From UBA2287 sp964479665 (GTDB lineage: Bacteria > Bacteroidota > Bacteroidia > Bacteroidales > Tenuifilaceae), in contig CAYZNN010000026.1 in NCBI GenBank assembly GCA_964479665.1, forward strand, positions 1 to 47,858: a DNA stretch of 47,858 bases, written 5' to 3'. Positions 8,159-15,859 of this stretch are shown one piece after another. How positions within the stretch are numbered: position 1 is the stretch's first letter; each line of letters begins with the position of its first letter. The position numbers and the translations under genes were made by a program. The notes beneath the pieces were generated by a model that was not told the origin of the DNA, did not search any database, and saw only the letters and a program-made list of their open reading frames with translations.

Positions 8159-9103
8159 ATGAAGGAAGAACTTATTATAAGCGGAAGACTAAACGATCTT
8201 ATTGATCCTTTTTTGAATATTTGGCACTGGCAAATTCCGTTATACCTTTATTTGGGTGGTTTGGCTGCTGGTATACTTTTCTTTGCAGGCCTTTTCTTCA
8301 TACAGGGGAAAGAACTGAGATTCGAAACCGCAGTTTTTAGGGCACCTATAATTGTCCCAGTTTTACTCGTATTGGGTTTGGCTGCACTGTTTGTGGACTT
8401 GTCGCACAAGCCCTTTTTTTGGAGGCTTTATACAACTATAAATATTGAATCACCAATGTCGTGGGGCGCCTGGACCTTAATGGTTGTAACACCTGTTTCG
8501 TTTATTTGGGCTGCATTGTTAATAAAAAAATTCCAACCAAAATTCAAGTGGAAGTATAATTGGTTGGATAGGCTAGAAACGTTTTTTAATGGCCAAAAAA
8601 AATTACTAGCCTGGATAATGGTTATTTTTAGTGTGTTGCTTGGAATTTATACCGGAATTCTGCTGTCAGCCTTTAATGCCCGGCCATTATGGAATACATC
8701 GATACTAGGAATGCTTTTTTTGTCATCAGGGCTTTCTACTGGGGCTGCCGCAATAGTACTTTTTGCCAAAAGCCACGATGAAAAAAAATACTTTGCAAAA
8801 CTGGATTTACTCCTAATAGGCATTGAGTTATTCCTTATTATTCACATGTTTATGGGATTTATGGCTAGTAATCAGGTGCAAATCGATGCTGCCAACCTGT
8901 TCCTAGGTGGACCTTTTACTTTTCCATTTTGGTTTTTTGTTGTCGGCATTGGTTTAGTTATTCCCGCAATTCTTGAGGTTTTGGAGTTATTTGGGAAAAA
9001 AGTACCTTATTACATTGCTCCAATATTGGTTTTAATTGGCGGTTTGTTTTTACGATTCTTAATTGTAGAGGCCGGCCAGCTAAGTAGCTATGCAAGTATG
9101 TAA
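8159..9103 (+). CDS. NrfD/PsrC-type quinone-interacting membrane subunit
   Basis: The 314-residue integral membrane protein has about eight hydrophobic segments and the family's N-terminal pattern (WHWQIPLYLYLGGLAAGILF). NrfD/PsrC proteins oxidise quinol and hand electrons to the ferredoxin subunit without heme. It completes a three-subunit CISM-type complex with the two genes upstream. The genes are tightly packed and end at the terminator at 9328, which also covers the intervening FNR box. Confidence 0.93.
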   Translation: MKEELIISGRLNDLIDPFLNIWHWQIPLYLYLGGLAAGILFFAGLFFIQGKELRFETAVFRAPIIVPVLLVLGLAALFVDLSHKPFFWRLYTTINIESPMSWGAWTLMVVTPVSFIWAALLIKKFQPKFKWKYNWLDRLETFFNGQKKLLAWIMVIFSVLLGIYTGILLSAFNARPLWNTSILGMLFLSSGLSTGAAAIVLFAKSHDEKKYFAKLDLLLIGIELFLIIHMFMGFMASNQVQIDAANLFLGGPFTFPFWFFVVGIGLVIPAILEVLELFGKKVPYYIAPILVLIGGLFLRFLIVEAGQLSSYASM

Positions 9104-9236
9104 TTCATAACAAATCTGTTTTTTATATTTCAAAGTCGTTTATAATGAGACAAATAACGGATTCAAGTGTTGAAGGAAAATAGGAGAATTGCGAATCTTT
9201 CCGGCTTGGTGCCCTAATTTGTCGAATTTTAAACGA

Positions 9237-9250
9237 TTGATTTACATCAA
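9237..9250. promoter_or_regulatory. Perfect FNR-type box after the sulfur module
   Basis: TTGATTTACATCAA matches the FNR consensus TTGAT-N4-ATCAA at all ten defined bases. It lies 134 bases after the membrane-subunit gene and about 80 bases before a terminator, with no gene of recognisable size between. It may drive a short RNA, or be the orphaned promoter of a gene lost when insertion sequences entered. Confidence 0.6.
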
Positions 9251-9252
9251 TT

Positions 9253-9349
9253 CCTGTTTTTCTGTATTCAAACAGGTTAGTTGCATGTTTTTAATAAGGT
9301 TTCTTTTTTACTATATGCAAAAATCAGGAGGGCTTTTGAGCCCTCTTTT
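9253..9349 (+). terminator. Hairpin and rho-independent terminator downstream of the sulfur module
   Basis: The terminator is GAGGGCT (9328-9334), loop TTTG, AGCCCTC (9339-9345), then TTTT. A second hairpin lies upstream: CCTGTTT (9253-9259) pairs with AAACAGG (9270-9276). Together with the FNR box at 9237 the layout would suit a small regulated RNA of roughly 65-100 bases, but no good -7 element was found. No credible protein is seen between 9104 and 9461. Confidence 0.75.
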
Positions 9350-9389
9350 ATTTCGCATTGATTATAACTTCTCCTGTTTTCCGCACTTT

Positions 9390-9452
9390 TTTGCAACACC
9401 TTCTACAACCCCTGTAGATGCTGAAAATATTTTTTAATTTGGGTGTTGCAAA
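9390..9452. repeat. Inverted 11-base repeats, likely insertion-sequence ends
   Basis: TTTGCAACACC (9390-9400) and GGTGTTGCAAA (9442-9452) are perfect inverted copies 41 bases apart. The right copy begins just before the transposase remnant at 9462, so it is likely the left terminal repeat of that element. The left copy points outward, as the right end of another copy would. Confidence 0.5.
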
Positions 9453-9461
9453 GATTTACCC

Positions 9462-9964
9462 CTGTTTGGTAGAAAATTAAAAAATCGTTCTGGAAGCCAA
9501 TCTGTACAGGTAATCCAGAAACTCAAGGGTCGTAATAAAGTCGTTAAGGCGATGGGTTCTGCCACCACGCAGCAGGAAGTTGAAAAGTTAGTTTACCAAG
9601 CCCGACAGGAAATGGAAAGAGTTTCGGTTCAGCCCAAGCTATTTGTAAGCGAGGGCGATTCATTCATTGAGCAGGCATTTGCGATGCTTAACAATGCCAG
9701 CAGTCGTACACTTGGCCCAGAGGTTACCTTTGGCAGAATTAACGATTACATGGGCTTTGGAAACAGAGCAGAAGAGTTTTTCAGGCACCTGGTTGTATCT
9801 CGTTTGGCCTTTCCATTGAGCAAGCTTAAAACCGTTGAATATTTGTACCGATATCAGGGCATGTCTCTTGATATTGATGCTGTTTACCGGTTTTAGATAA
9901 GCTGAACGATAAACTCAAGCCACAAGTTGAGCAAATTGGAGTTAATGGACAAAAATCAGGCTGA
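9462..9964 (+). pseudogene. Truncated, frameshifted transposase remnant, IS1634-like (IS4 superfamily)
   Basis: The reading starts FGRKLKNRSGSQSVQVI from a CTG where an ATG is expected and continues through KAMGSATTQQEVEKL to DIDAVYRF, where a TAG ends the frame at about 9896. One lost T in a run of Ts explains the break: the next frame reads on as LDKLNDKLKPQVEQI, as expected for the N-terminal third of IS1634-type transposases. Similarity is then lost before the DDE catalytic part. The element is dead: it lacks a start codon, is frameshifted and is 3'-truncated. Confidence 0.75.
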
Positions 9965-10013
9965 CATATTAGTTTAAGACAATAATCATCGAACTTTGGT
10001 GTATTTGAAAGCT

Positions 10014-10680
10014 ATGAATAAAAAAATGCATACACTGTGGTTCGAAAAGGGCAAAGAAAAATGGGTTTAAGGACGGTGTCCAAATATTTAAATGCACCGA
10101 TTGCAAACGTCAGTTATCAGCTGGGCATAGAATTGACAATCGGTTTCTTTGGCAGGAATGCTCCGAGGGAAAACAAACATACACTCAGCTGGCTAAAAAG
10201 CACGGGGTTTCATTAAAAACTATACAGCGAAGGCTTGATAAGGTATCGGTAAATCAGCAATTTTGTAAGCCCCAAAAAAGTATAGTATTAATGGATACAA
10301 CTTTCTTTGGACGTAATTTCGGTTTAATGGTATTTAAAAACACAGAGGGTCAGTATTTGTATCGGAAATATGTCAAATACGAGACAATAGCTGGGTATGT
10401 CGAAGGTGTCAATTATCCCAAATCGCAAGGCATATCCATCAAAGGCATTGTGTGTGATGGACGAAAAGGTCTTTTTGCAGCCTTAAATGATTATCCTATT
10501 AAAATGTGCCAGTTTCACCAGATAGCCATCATCGCCAGATTTATAATAAGAAGGCCAAAATTATGGCAGCCATAGAGCTGGCATAGTGCATTTATTGCCA
10601 CAAACCGATAAGGAAAGTTTCTTTGGAGCGCTTGATCATTGGTATACCAAATGGGCAGACTACATAAACGAACGGAACTG
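10014..10680 (+). pseudogene. Decayed transposase, IS256-like variant with N-terminal zinc ribbon
   Basis: From an ATG at 10014 the sequence reads MNKK, then an extra A in a seven-A run shifts the frame. The continuing frame gives a zinc ribbon (KCIHCGS...KCTDCKRQ), a helix-turn-helix (QLAKKHGVSLKTIQRR), and the DDE-type strands IVLMDTTFFGR and IVCDGRKGLF. The frame ends at a TAG near 10573. Two further shifts reveal AAIELA and then VHLLPQTDKESFFGALDHW-like sequence. The C-terminal third with the last catalytic residue is missing. This pattern fits the zinc-binding variant of IS256-family transposases. Confidence 0.7.
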
Positions 10681-10681
10681 A

Positions 10682-10747
10682 TACAAATCAAATAAATACT
10701 TCCCTTTTGCCTAAAGGAGTTTATATTGTAACTCTTATTGGGATTGA
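10682..10747 (+). other. Possible remnant of a type IX secretion C-terminal sorting domain
   Basis: In the same frame as the last transposase fragment, the sequence reads INTSLLPKGVYIVTLIGD and stops at 10745-10747. The LPKGVYIV core is typical of the end of type A sorting domains of Bacteroidota T9SS cargo. If real, an element inserted into or recombined with a secreted-protein gene whose body is gone. The stretch is too short to be sure. Confidence 0.35.
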
Positions 10748-10798
10748 GGGGGAGAGAGAGAAGTAAGAAGATTAATCAAGAAGTAACAGATTTATTTT

Positions 10799-10843
10799 AA
10801 TTAAATGAAGTGAGCCGCTCGAAGCGGCTCACTTCATTTAATT
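10799..10843. terminator. Very strong hairpin upstream of guaA
   Basis: Perfect 21-base inverted arms (10799-10819 and 10823-10843) enclose a three-base CGA loop. The core AGTGAGCCGCT is G+C-rich and the outer arms are A/T-rich, giving T-rich ends on both strands. It probably ends whatever transcript ran through the degraded region and insulates guaA, whose promoter starts four bases later. Confidence 0.75.
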
Positions 10844-10846
10844 GCA

Positions 10847-10879
10847 TTGCCCATTTATCAAGGAAATTAACTACCTTTG
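10847..10879 (+). promoter_or_regulatory. Bacteroidota-type promoter of guaA
   Basis: The -7 element TACCTTTG (10872-10879) fits TAnnTTTG exactly, and a -33 TTG lies at 10847-10849 with 22 bases between. Transcription would begin near 10885, giving a leader of about 15 bases before the ATG at 10899. It rules out the upstream in-frame ATG at 10842. Confidence 0.65.
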
Positions 10880-10898
10880 TGCTCGAAAAAATAAGAGT

Positions 10899-12428
10899 AT
10901 GCACAATAAAATTCTAATTCTCGACTTTGGTTCGCAATACACACAACTTATTGCCCGCCGCGTTAGGGAGCTTAACGTTTACTGCGAAATACATCCCTTC
11001 AATCATATTCCTGCAATTGATAGTAGCATTAAAGGTATTATTCTATCGGGTAGTCCCTTTTCAGTTCACGATCCCAATTCGCCCCGACCCAATGTGTTTG
11101 AATTTAGAGGTAAATTGCCCCTTCTGGGCGTTTGCTATGGTGCACAATTGCTTGCTCATACGCAGGGAGGTAGTGTAATGCGTTCTACTATAAGAGAGTA
11201 TGGCAGAGCTATGCTTAATGTGAATGACCGCAATTCGAAACTTTTTAGGGGAGTTACATCTAGAACTCAGGTTTGGATGTCGCATGGCGATACGATTGCA
11301 ACCATCCCTTACGGATTTCATGTTGTTGCAAGCACCGACGATATTCCCGTTGGTGCTTTTGAAGCCGATAACGAACCAACATTTGGCATTCAATTTCATC
11401 CTGAAGTATACCATACATCCGAAGGGTTGGATATGCTACGCAACTTTGTTGTAGATATTTGTGGTTGCCTACAGGATTGGACTCCTGCTTCATTTGTCGA
11501 TGAAACTATGAGCCAACTTAAAAATTTACTCGGTAACGACAGGGTGGTGCTTGGTCTTTCGGGTGGTGTGGATAGTTCGGTAGCTGCACTTCTTCTTCAT
11601 AGAGCCATTGGTAAAAATCTTACTTGTATTTTTGTAGATAACGGATTGCTTCGAAAGGATGAGTTTTCTCAAGTGCTCGATTCCTATAAAAATTTGGGAT
11701 TAAATGTAGTAGGAGTCGATGCGAGCCAAAAATTCTATACGGACCTCAAGGGAATTTCCGACCCCGAGCTGAAACGTAAGAGTATTGGTAAAAATTTTAT
11801 TGAAGTTTTCGATGCTGAAGCTATAAAACTAACCGATGTGAAATGGCTTGCTCAGGGAACTATATACCCCGATGTAATTGAATCGGTTTCGGTCAATGGC
11901 CCATCAGCCACCATTAAATCTCATCATAATGTGGGTGGGCTTCCTGAAAAAATGGATTTAAAAATTGTAGAACCTCTTCGCTTACTTTTTAAAGATGAAG
12001 TTCGAAGAGTTGGTAAGGAGTTGGGATTACCTTCCTTTATACTGGGTCGTCATCCTTTTCCAGGACCAGGGCTCGGAATCCGTGTTTTGGGCGAAGTGAC
12101 CAAAGAAAAGGTAAAACTACTTCAGGAAGCAGATAGTATATATATCAATGGCCTGCGCCAGCACAATTTATACGATAATATTTGGCAAGCTGGTGCCATT
12201 CTGCTTCCGGTACAAAGCGTTGGAGTTATGGGCGATGAACGAACCTACGAGTATGTTGTGGCACTTCGTGCAGTAACCTCAACCGACGGTATGACAGCCG
12301 ATTGGTATCCTATGCCTTATGAATTTCTCTCAAAAATTTCGAATGAAATTATCAATAGGGTTAAAGGAATAAATAGGGTTGTGTACGATGTAAGTTCGAA
12401 ACCACCAGCTACTATTGAGTGGGAGTAA
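10899..12428 (+). CDS. guaA: GMP synthase (glutamine-hydrolysing)
   Basis: GuaA makes GMP from XMP, ATP and glutamine in the cytoplasm. The 509-residue protein starts at the conserved MHNKILILDFGSQYTQLIARR. The class I glutamine amidotransferase domain (about 1-195) has the nucleophile Cys79 in GVCYGAQ and the FHPE segment of the His-Glu pair. The ATP-pyrophosphatase domain follows, with the P-loop LGLSGGVDSS, then the C-terminal dimerisation domain ending KPPATIEWE, the usual GuaA end. The promoter at 10872 supports this start. No purine riboswitch is seen in the short leader. Confidence 0.98.
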   Translation: MHNKILILDFGSQYTQLIARRVRELNVYCEIHPFNHIPAIDSSIKGIILSGSPFSVHDPNSPRPNVFEFRGKLPLLGVCYGAQLLAHTQGGSVMRSTIREYGRAMLNVNDRNSKLFRGVTSRTQVWMSHGDTIATIPYGFHVVASTDDIPVGAFEADNEPTFGIQFHPEVYHTSEGLDMLRNFVVDICGCLQDWTPASFVDETMSQLKNLLGNDRVVLGLSGGVDSSVAALLLHRAIGKNLTCIFVDNGLLRKDEFSQVLDSYKNLGLNVVGVDASQKFYTDLKGISDPELKRKSIGKNFIEVFDAEAIKLTDVKWLAQGTIYPDVIESVSVNGPSATIKSHHNVGGLPEKMDLKIVEPLRLLFKDEVRRVGKELGLPSFILGRHPFPGPGLGIRVLGEVTKEKVKLLQEADSIYINGLRQHNLYDNIWQAGAILLPVQSVGVMGDERTYEYVVALRAVTSTDGMTADWYPMPYEFLSKISNEIINRVKGINRVVYDVSSKPPATIEWE

Positions 12429-12509
12429 TTATGAACTATTTGTACTACAAATACGTTAATTACATGTCTGTTTATTAGTACATACCCTCTTCTTAGAAAA
12501 ATACTTATC

Positions 12510-14111
12510 ATGCGAAAAATTACAATACTAATTGCACTTGCTACTACTCTTCTGTGGTTTAATCCAATTATGAGTTTTGCACAGAGCAATAACAATATGA
12601 GCGTTTATAAAATGGCTCGCTTCCTACAGCTAGTTTCGAGCGACTATGTAGACACAATCAATTTTGATAAAATGGTTGAGGATGCCATTGTAGATTTTTT
12701 AAACAAGCTCGACCCTCATTCTACCTACATTTCAAAAGAAGATGTGAAAGCCATGAACGAACCCCTCGAGGGCAACTTTGAGGGAATTGGTGTAGAGTTT
12801 AATATTATGAACGATACCCTTATGGTGGTTAACCCTGTTCCAGGTGGGCCATCGGAAAAAGTAGGTGTAATAGCGGGCGATCGTATTCTTGCAGTTGATG
12901 GGCAAGGAATTGCAGGTGTTGGAATAAAGAACTCCGATGTTTTTAAGTTGTTGCGAGGATCAAAAGGCTCGAAAGTAATAATTTCGGTATTGCGCAAGGG
13001 TAACAGTAAAACCATCGATTTTAGCATAACCCGCGATAGGATTCCTATTCACAGTCTCGACGCCTCGTACATGGTGCAGCCCAGGGTAGGATACATAAAG
13101 CTGAATCGTTTTGCTCTTACTACCGAAAAGGAGTTCCTCGATGCATTGGATGGGCTTAGAAAAAAAGGAATGCAGGATTTAATCCTCGACCTCAGAGGGA
13201 ATGGTGGCGGATTTTTAAATGCGGCTGTTGCATTGGCCGATCATTTCTTCTCTGCTGGAAGGCTGATAGTGTATACCGAGGGTAGAAATAATCCGCGAAC
13301 CGATTTTTTTTCAACCAATATTGGTCAGTTTAAGCAGGGGCGTTTAATCATTTTGGTCGACGAGGGGTCTGCTTCGGCCAGTGAGATAGTTGCAGGTGCC
13401 GTACAGGACTGGGATAGAGGAATTATTATTGGCCGACGTTCCTTTGGAAAAGGATTGGTTCAGAATCAGATCCCACTCCCCGACATGTCGGTAGTTAGGC
13501 TTACAGTAGCTCGCTACCATACTCCTACGGGTAGAGTCATTCAAAAACCATATTCCAATGGCGATTCCGAAGATTATTTTCGAGATGTAAACAAAAGGTT
13601 GAGTCGCGGGGAACTTTTTACCTCCGACAGCATACAACTTCCCGATTCGCTTAAATACAAAACCCTCATAAAAAAGAAGACCGTTTATGGAGGAGGGGGC
13701 ATTATGCCCGATTTCTTTGTACCTATTGATACTAGCTTTTATACACCTTACTATGGCCGACTTATTCGAAGAGGGATTTTAAACCAATTTGTACTCAATC
13801 ATGTTGATGCCAATAGGGCCCAATTAAAACGCAAATTCAATACGTTCGATAAGTTTAATAGGAGGTTTGGGGTTGATTCAAAAATGATGGTTGATTTTAT
13901 AGCATTTGCCGAAAAGCAGGGTGTACCAGCTGATAACGATAACCTAAAGGTGTCAGAAGCGGAAATTAAGTTGCAACTGAAGGCTCTATTTGCACAGAAT
14001 CTGTTTAGCACCTCCCATTACTTCCAGATCATTAACCAAAGAAACAATTCGCTTCTTCAAGCTTTGGAAGTACTTCAGCGTTGGGATGAATATAGCTATA
14101 TGGTTCAATAA
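12510..14111 (+). CDS. S41-family C-terminal processing peptidase (CtpA/Prc-like)
   Basis: A signal peptide (residues 1-25, ending SFAQ) sends this serine protease to the periplasm. After a helical N-terminal part (FLNKLDPHSTYIS, typical of CtpA) comes a PDZ domain (about 85-170, GIGVEF...GDRILAVDG). The S41 catalytic core follows, with LDLRGNGGG, the nucleophile segment EGSASASEI and the catalytic-lysine segment RRSFGKGLVQ. The C-terminal helical region is about 170 residues. CTPs trim tails of exported proteins and peptidoglycan-enzyme partners. It lies 81 bases after guaA in the same direction, with no clear promoter or terminator between. Confidence 0.95.
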   Translation: MRKITILIALATTLLWFNPIMSFAQSNNNMSVYKMARFLQLVSSDYVDTINFDKMVEDAIVDFLNKLDPHSTYISKEDVKAMNEPLEGNFEGIGVEFNIMNDTLMVVNPVPGGPSEKVGVIAGDRILAVDGQGIAGVGIKNSDVFKLLRGSKGSKVIISVLRKGNSKTIDFSITRDRIPIHSLDASYMVQPRVGYIKLNRFALTTEKEFLDALDGLRKKGMQDLILDLRGNGGGFLNAAVALADHFFSAGRLIVYTEGRNNPRTDFFSTNIGQFKQGRLIILVDEGSASASEIVAGAVQDWDRGIIIGRRSFGKGLVQNQIPLPDMSVVRLTVARYHTPTGRVIQKPYSNGDSEDYFRDVNKRLSRGELFTSDSIQLPDSLKYKTLIKKKTVYGGGGIMPDFFVPIDTSFYTPYYGRLIRRGILNQFVLNHVDANRAQLKRKFNTFDKFNRRFGVDSKMMVDFIAFAEKQGVPADNDNLKVSEAEIKLQLKALFAQNLFSTSHYFQIINQRNNSLLQALEVLQRWDEYSYMVQ

Positions 14112-14141
14112 TTTTTCATTTTAATCATAATAATACTGGTC

Positions 14142-14170
14142 TTGTTTGCTTAGGCCCTTGTTTATTTTTG
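14142..14170 (+). promoter_or_regulatory. Likely promoter of the DEAD-box helicase gene
   Basis: TATTTTTG (14163-14170) fits the TAnnTTTG -7 element, with TTG at 14142-14144 as a -33 candidate 18 bases upstream. A transcript starting near 14177 would have a leader of about 85 bases, long for this genome; long leaders are common for cold-inducible RNA helicases. Confidence 0.4.
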
Positions 14171-14261
14171 TTTTAACTGACCTCATGTAGCTTTTTTGAA
14201 ATAGCATAACCAACAATTAACAATTAACTCGTATATTGCGAATTATTTAAAACTCAACTAA

Positions 14262-15842
14262 ATGCAAGGAATAACGGAATTTTCACAGCTAGGTTTATCG
14301 GAACAATCGTTAAAGGCAATTGCCCAAAAAGGTTTCGAGACACCATCGCCCATTCAAAAACTTGTTTTACCAGTTCTAATCGCTGAAGATTGCGATGTGA
14401 TAGGACAAGCCCAAACCGGAACCGGAAAAACCGCAGCATTCGGTTTACCAATATTAGAAAGATTAAAAGACGGCGACAACAAATTTGTTAAAGCACTGGT
14501 GCTGGTTCCAACTCGCGAACTTGCTTTACAAGTTGCCGATGAAATACTATCGTTTCGAGGCAACAGAAATATCAATATTATTACCCTATATGGTGGCCAA
14601 TCCATTTCTGAACAGCAGCGTCGTTTGAAAAGTGGTGCAGCCATTGTTGTTGGAACACCTGGTCGAATTCTCGATTTAATTAGTCGTGGCGACTTGAAAT
14701 TCGATCGATTAGAATGGTCGGTACTCGATGAAGCCGATGAAATGCTAAATATGGGTTTTATTGAAGACATTGAATCTATCCTAAGTCATACCCCCCAAAC
14801 CCGTCGTACCCTTCTCTTTTCGGCCACCATGCCCGATCGAATTGTGAAGTTGGCTAAAAAGTTCATGAAGGACCCCAAAACCATTTCTGCAGGAAATAAC
14901 CAGCGTCCAACAAGTTTAACCGATCAAATATATTTCGAGGTTCGTAAGGCCGACCGATTCGATGCCCTTACACGCATTGTCGATATTGAACCAGAATTCT
15001 ACGGATTAGTTTTTTGTAGAACCCGTTTAGAGGTTGACGAGGTTACAAATAAATTAATTGAACTAGGCTATGGTGCCGAAGGGCTTCATGGCGAAATATC
15101 GCAGGCACAGCGAGAAAAAACACTTAAAATGTTCAGAAAGAAACTCATTAATATTTTAGTAGCAACCGATGTGGCTGCCCGAGGTATCGATATTACCGAT
15201 CTTACACATGTAATTAATTACGGCTTACCTCAGGATCCCGATTCGTATATTCACCGAATTGGCCGAACCGGAAGAGCAGGAAAAGAGGGAACAGCAATTA
15301 CTTTTATTACCCCCGATGAGTACCGAAAGTTCATGTTCTTTCAAAAAACCATTAAGTCCGATATTCGTAAAGAGGTTCTTCCGCGTCCACAGGATATTAT
15401 TGAAGTTAAAAAGGCCAAAATTAAAGAGGATATCCAAAGTATTGTAAATACCGGCAATTATTCTGAATACCTCGGCATGGCCGAAGATTTATTGGAGGTT
15501 AATGGTCCCGAAATTGCACTAGCCGCCCTCCTGCGCATGGCTTTTAAAGCCCAGCTCGACGAGAAGAACTATGCTGAAATAAGAGGCTTTAAAGTTGATA
15601 AAAAAGGAACTGCCCGTCTCTTTGTAGCTCGCGGAAAGAAGGATGGCATGACCCCCAAGAGAATTGCCGAATTCATTCGAAACGAGGTTCAGGTTCCCAA
15701 CAACAAGATAGAAGATATTGCAGTATTTAATGAGTTTTCGTTTATTACTGTACCATTCGATGATGCTGAACGGATCCTTTCGGCTTTTTCAAAGAAAAAA
15801 CAGGACGGCAAACCTCTCGTAACCCGTGCTAAAGAAAAATAG
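14262..15842 (+). CDS. DEAD-box ATP-dependent RNA helicase with DbpA-type RNA-binding domain
   Basis: All core motifs are present: the Q motif GFETPSPIQ, Walker A AQTGTGKT (50-57), PTRELALQ, DEADEML, SATMP and HRIGRTGRAG. The two RecA lobes cover about residues 1-365. A linker helix region follows, then a DbpA-like RNA-recognition fold (about 440-515, GFKVDKKGTARLFVARGKKDGM), which in CsdA/DbpA relatives targets rRNA hairpins. The likely role is ribosome assembly or cold adaptation. An rRNA-methyltransferase-like gene 17 bases downstream supports a ribosome theme. Confidence 0.96.
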   Translation: MQGITEFSQLGLSEQSLKAIAQKGFETPSPIQKLVLPVLIAEDCDVIGQAQTGTGKTAAFGLPILERLKDGDNKFVKALVLVPTRELALQVADEILSFRGNRNINIITLYGGQSISEQQRRLKSGAAIVVGTPGRILDLISRGDLKFDRLEWSVLDEADEMLNMGFIEDIESILSHTPQTRRTLLFSATMPDRIVKLAKKFMKDPKTISAGNNQRPTSLTDQIYFEVRKADRFDALTRIVDIEPEFYGLVFCRTRLEVDEVTNKLIELGYGAEGLHGEISQAQREKTLKMFRKKLINILVATDVAARGIDITDLTHVINYGLPQDPDSYIHRIGRTGRAGKEGTAITFITPDEYRKFMFFQKTIKSDIRKEVLPRPQDIIEVKKAKIKEDIQSIVNTGNYSEYLGMAEDLLEVNGPEIALAALLRMAFKAQLDEKNYAEIRGFKVDKKGTARLFVARGKKDGMTPKRIAEFIRNEVQVPNNKIEDIAVFNEFSFITVPFDDAERILSAFSKKKQDGKPLVTRAKEK

Positions 15843-15859
15843 TAGATAATTACACCCCC

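Noticed and set aside
9189..9437. 82-codon open frame after the sulfur module
   Set aside because: It runs through a clean terminator hairpin and has no recognisable protein features; it is taken as chance.
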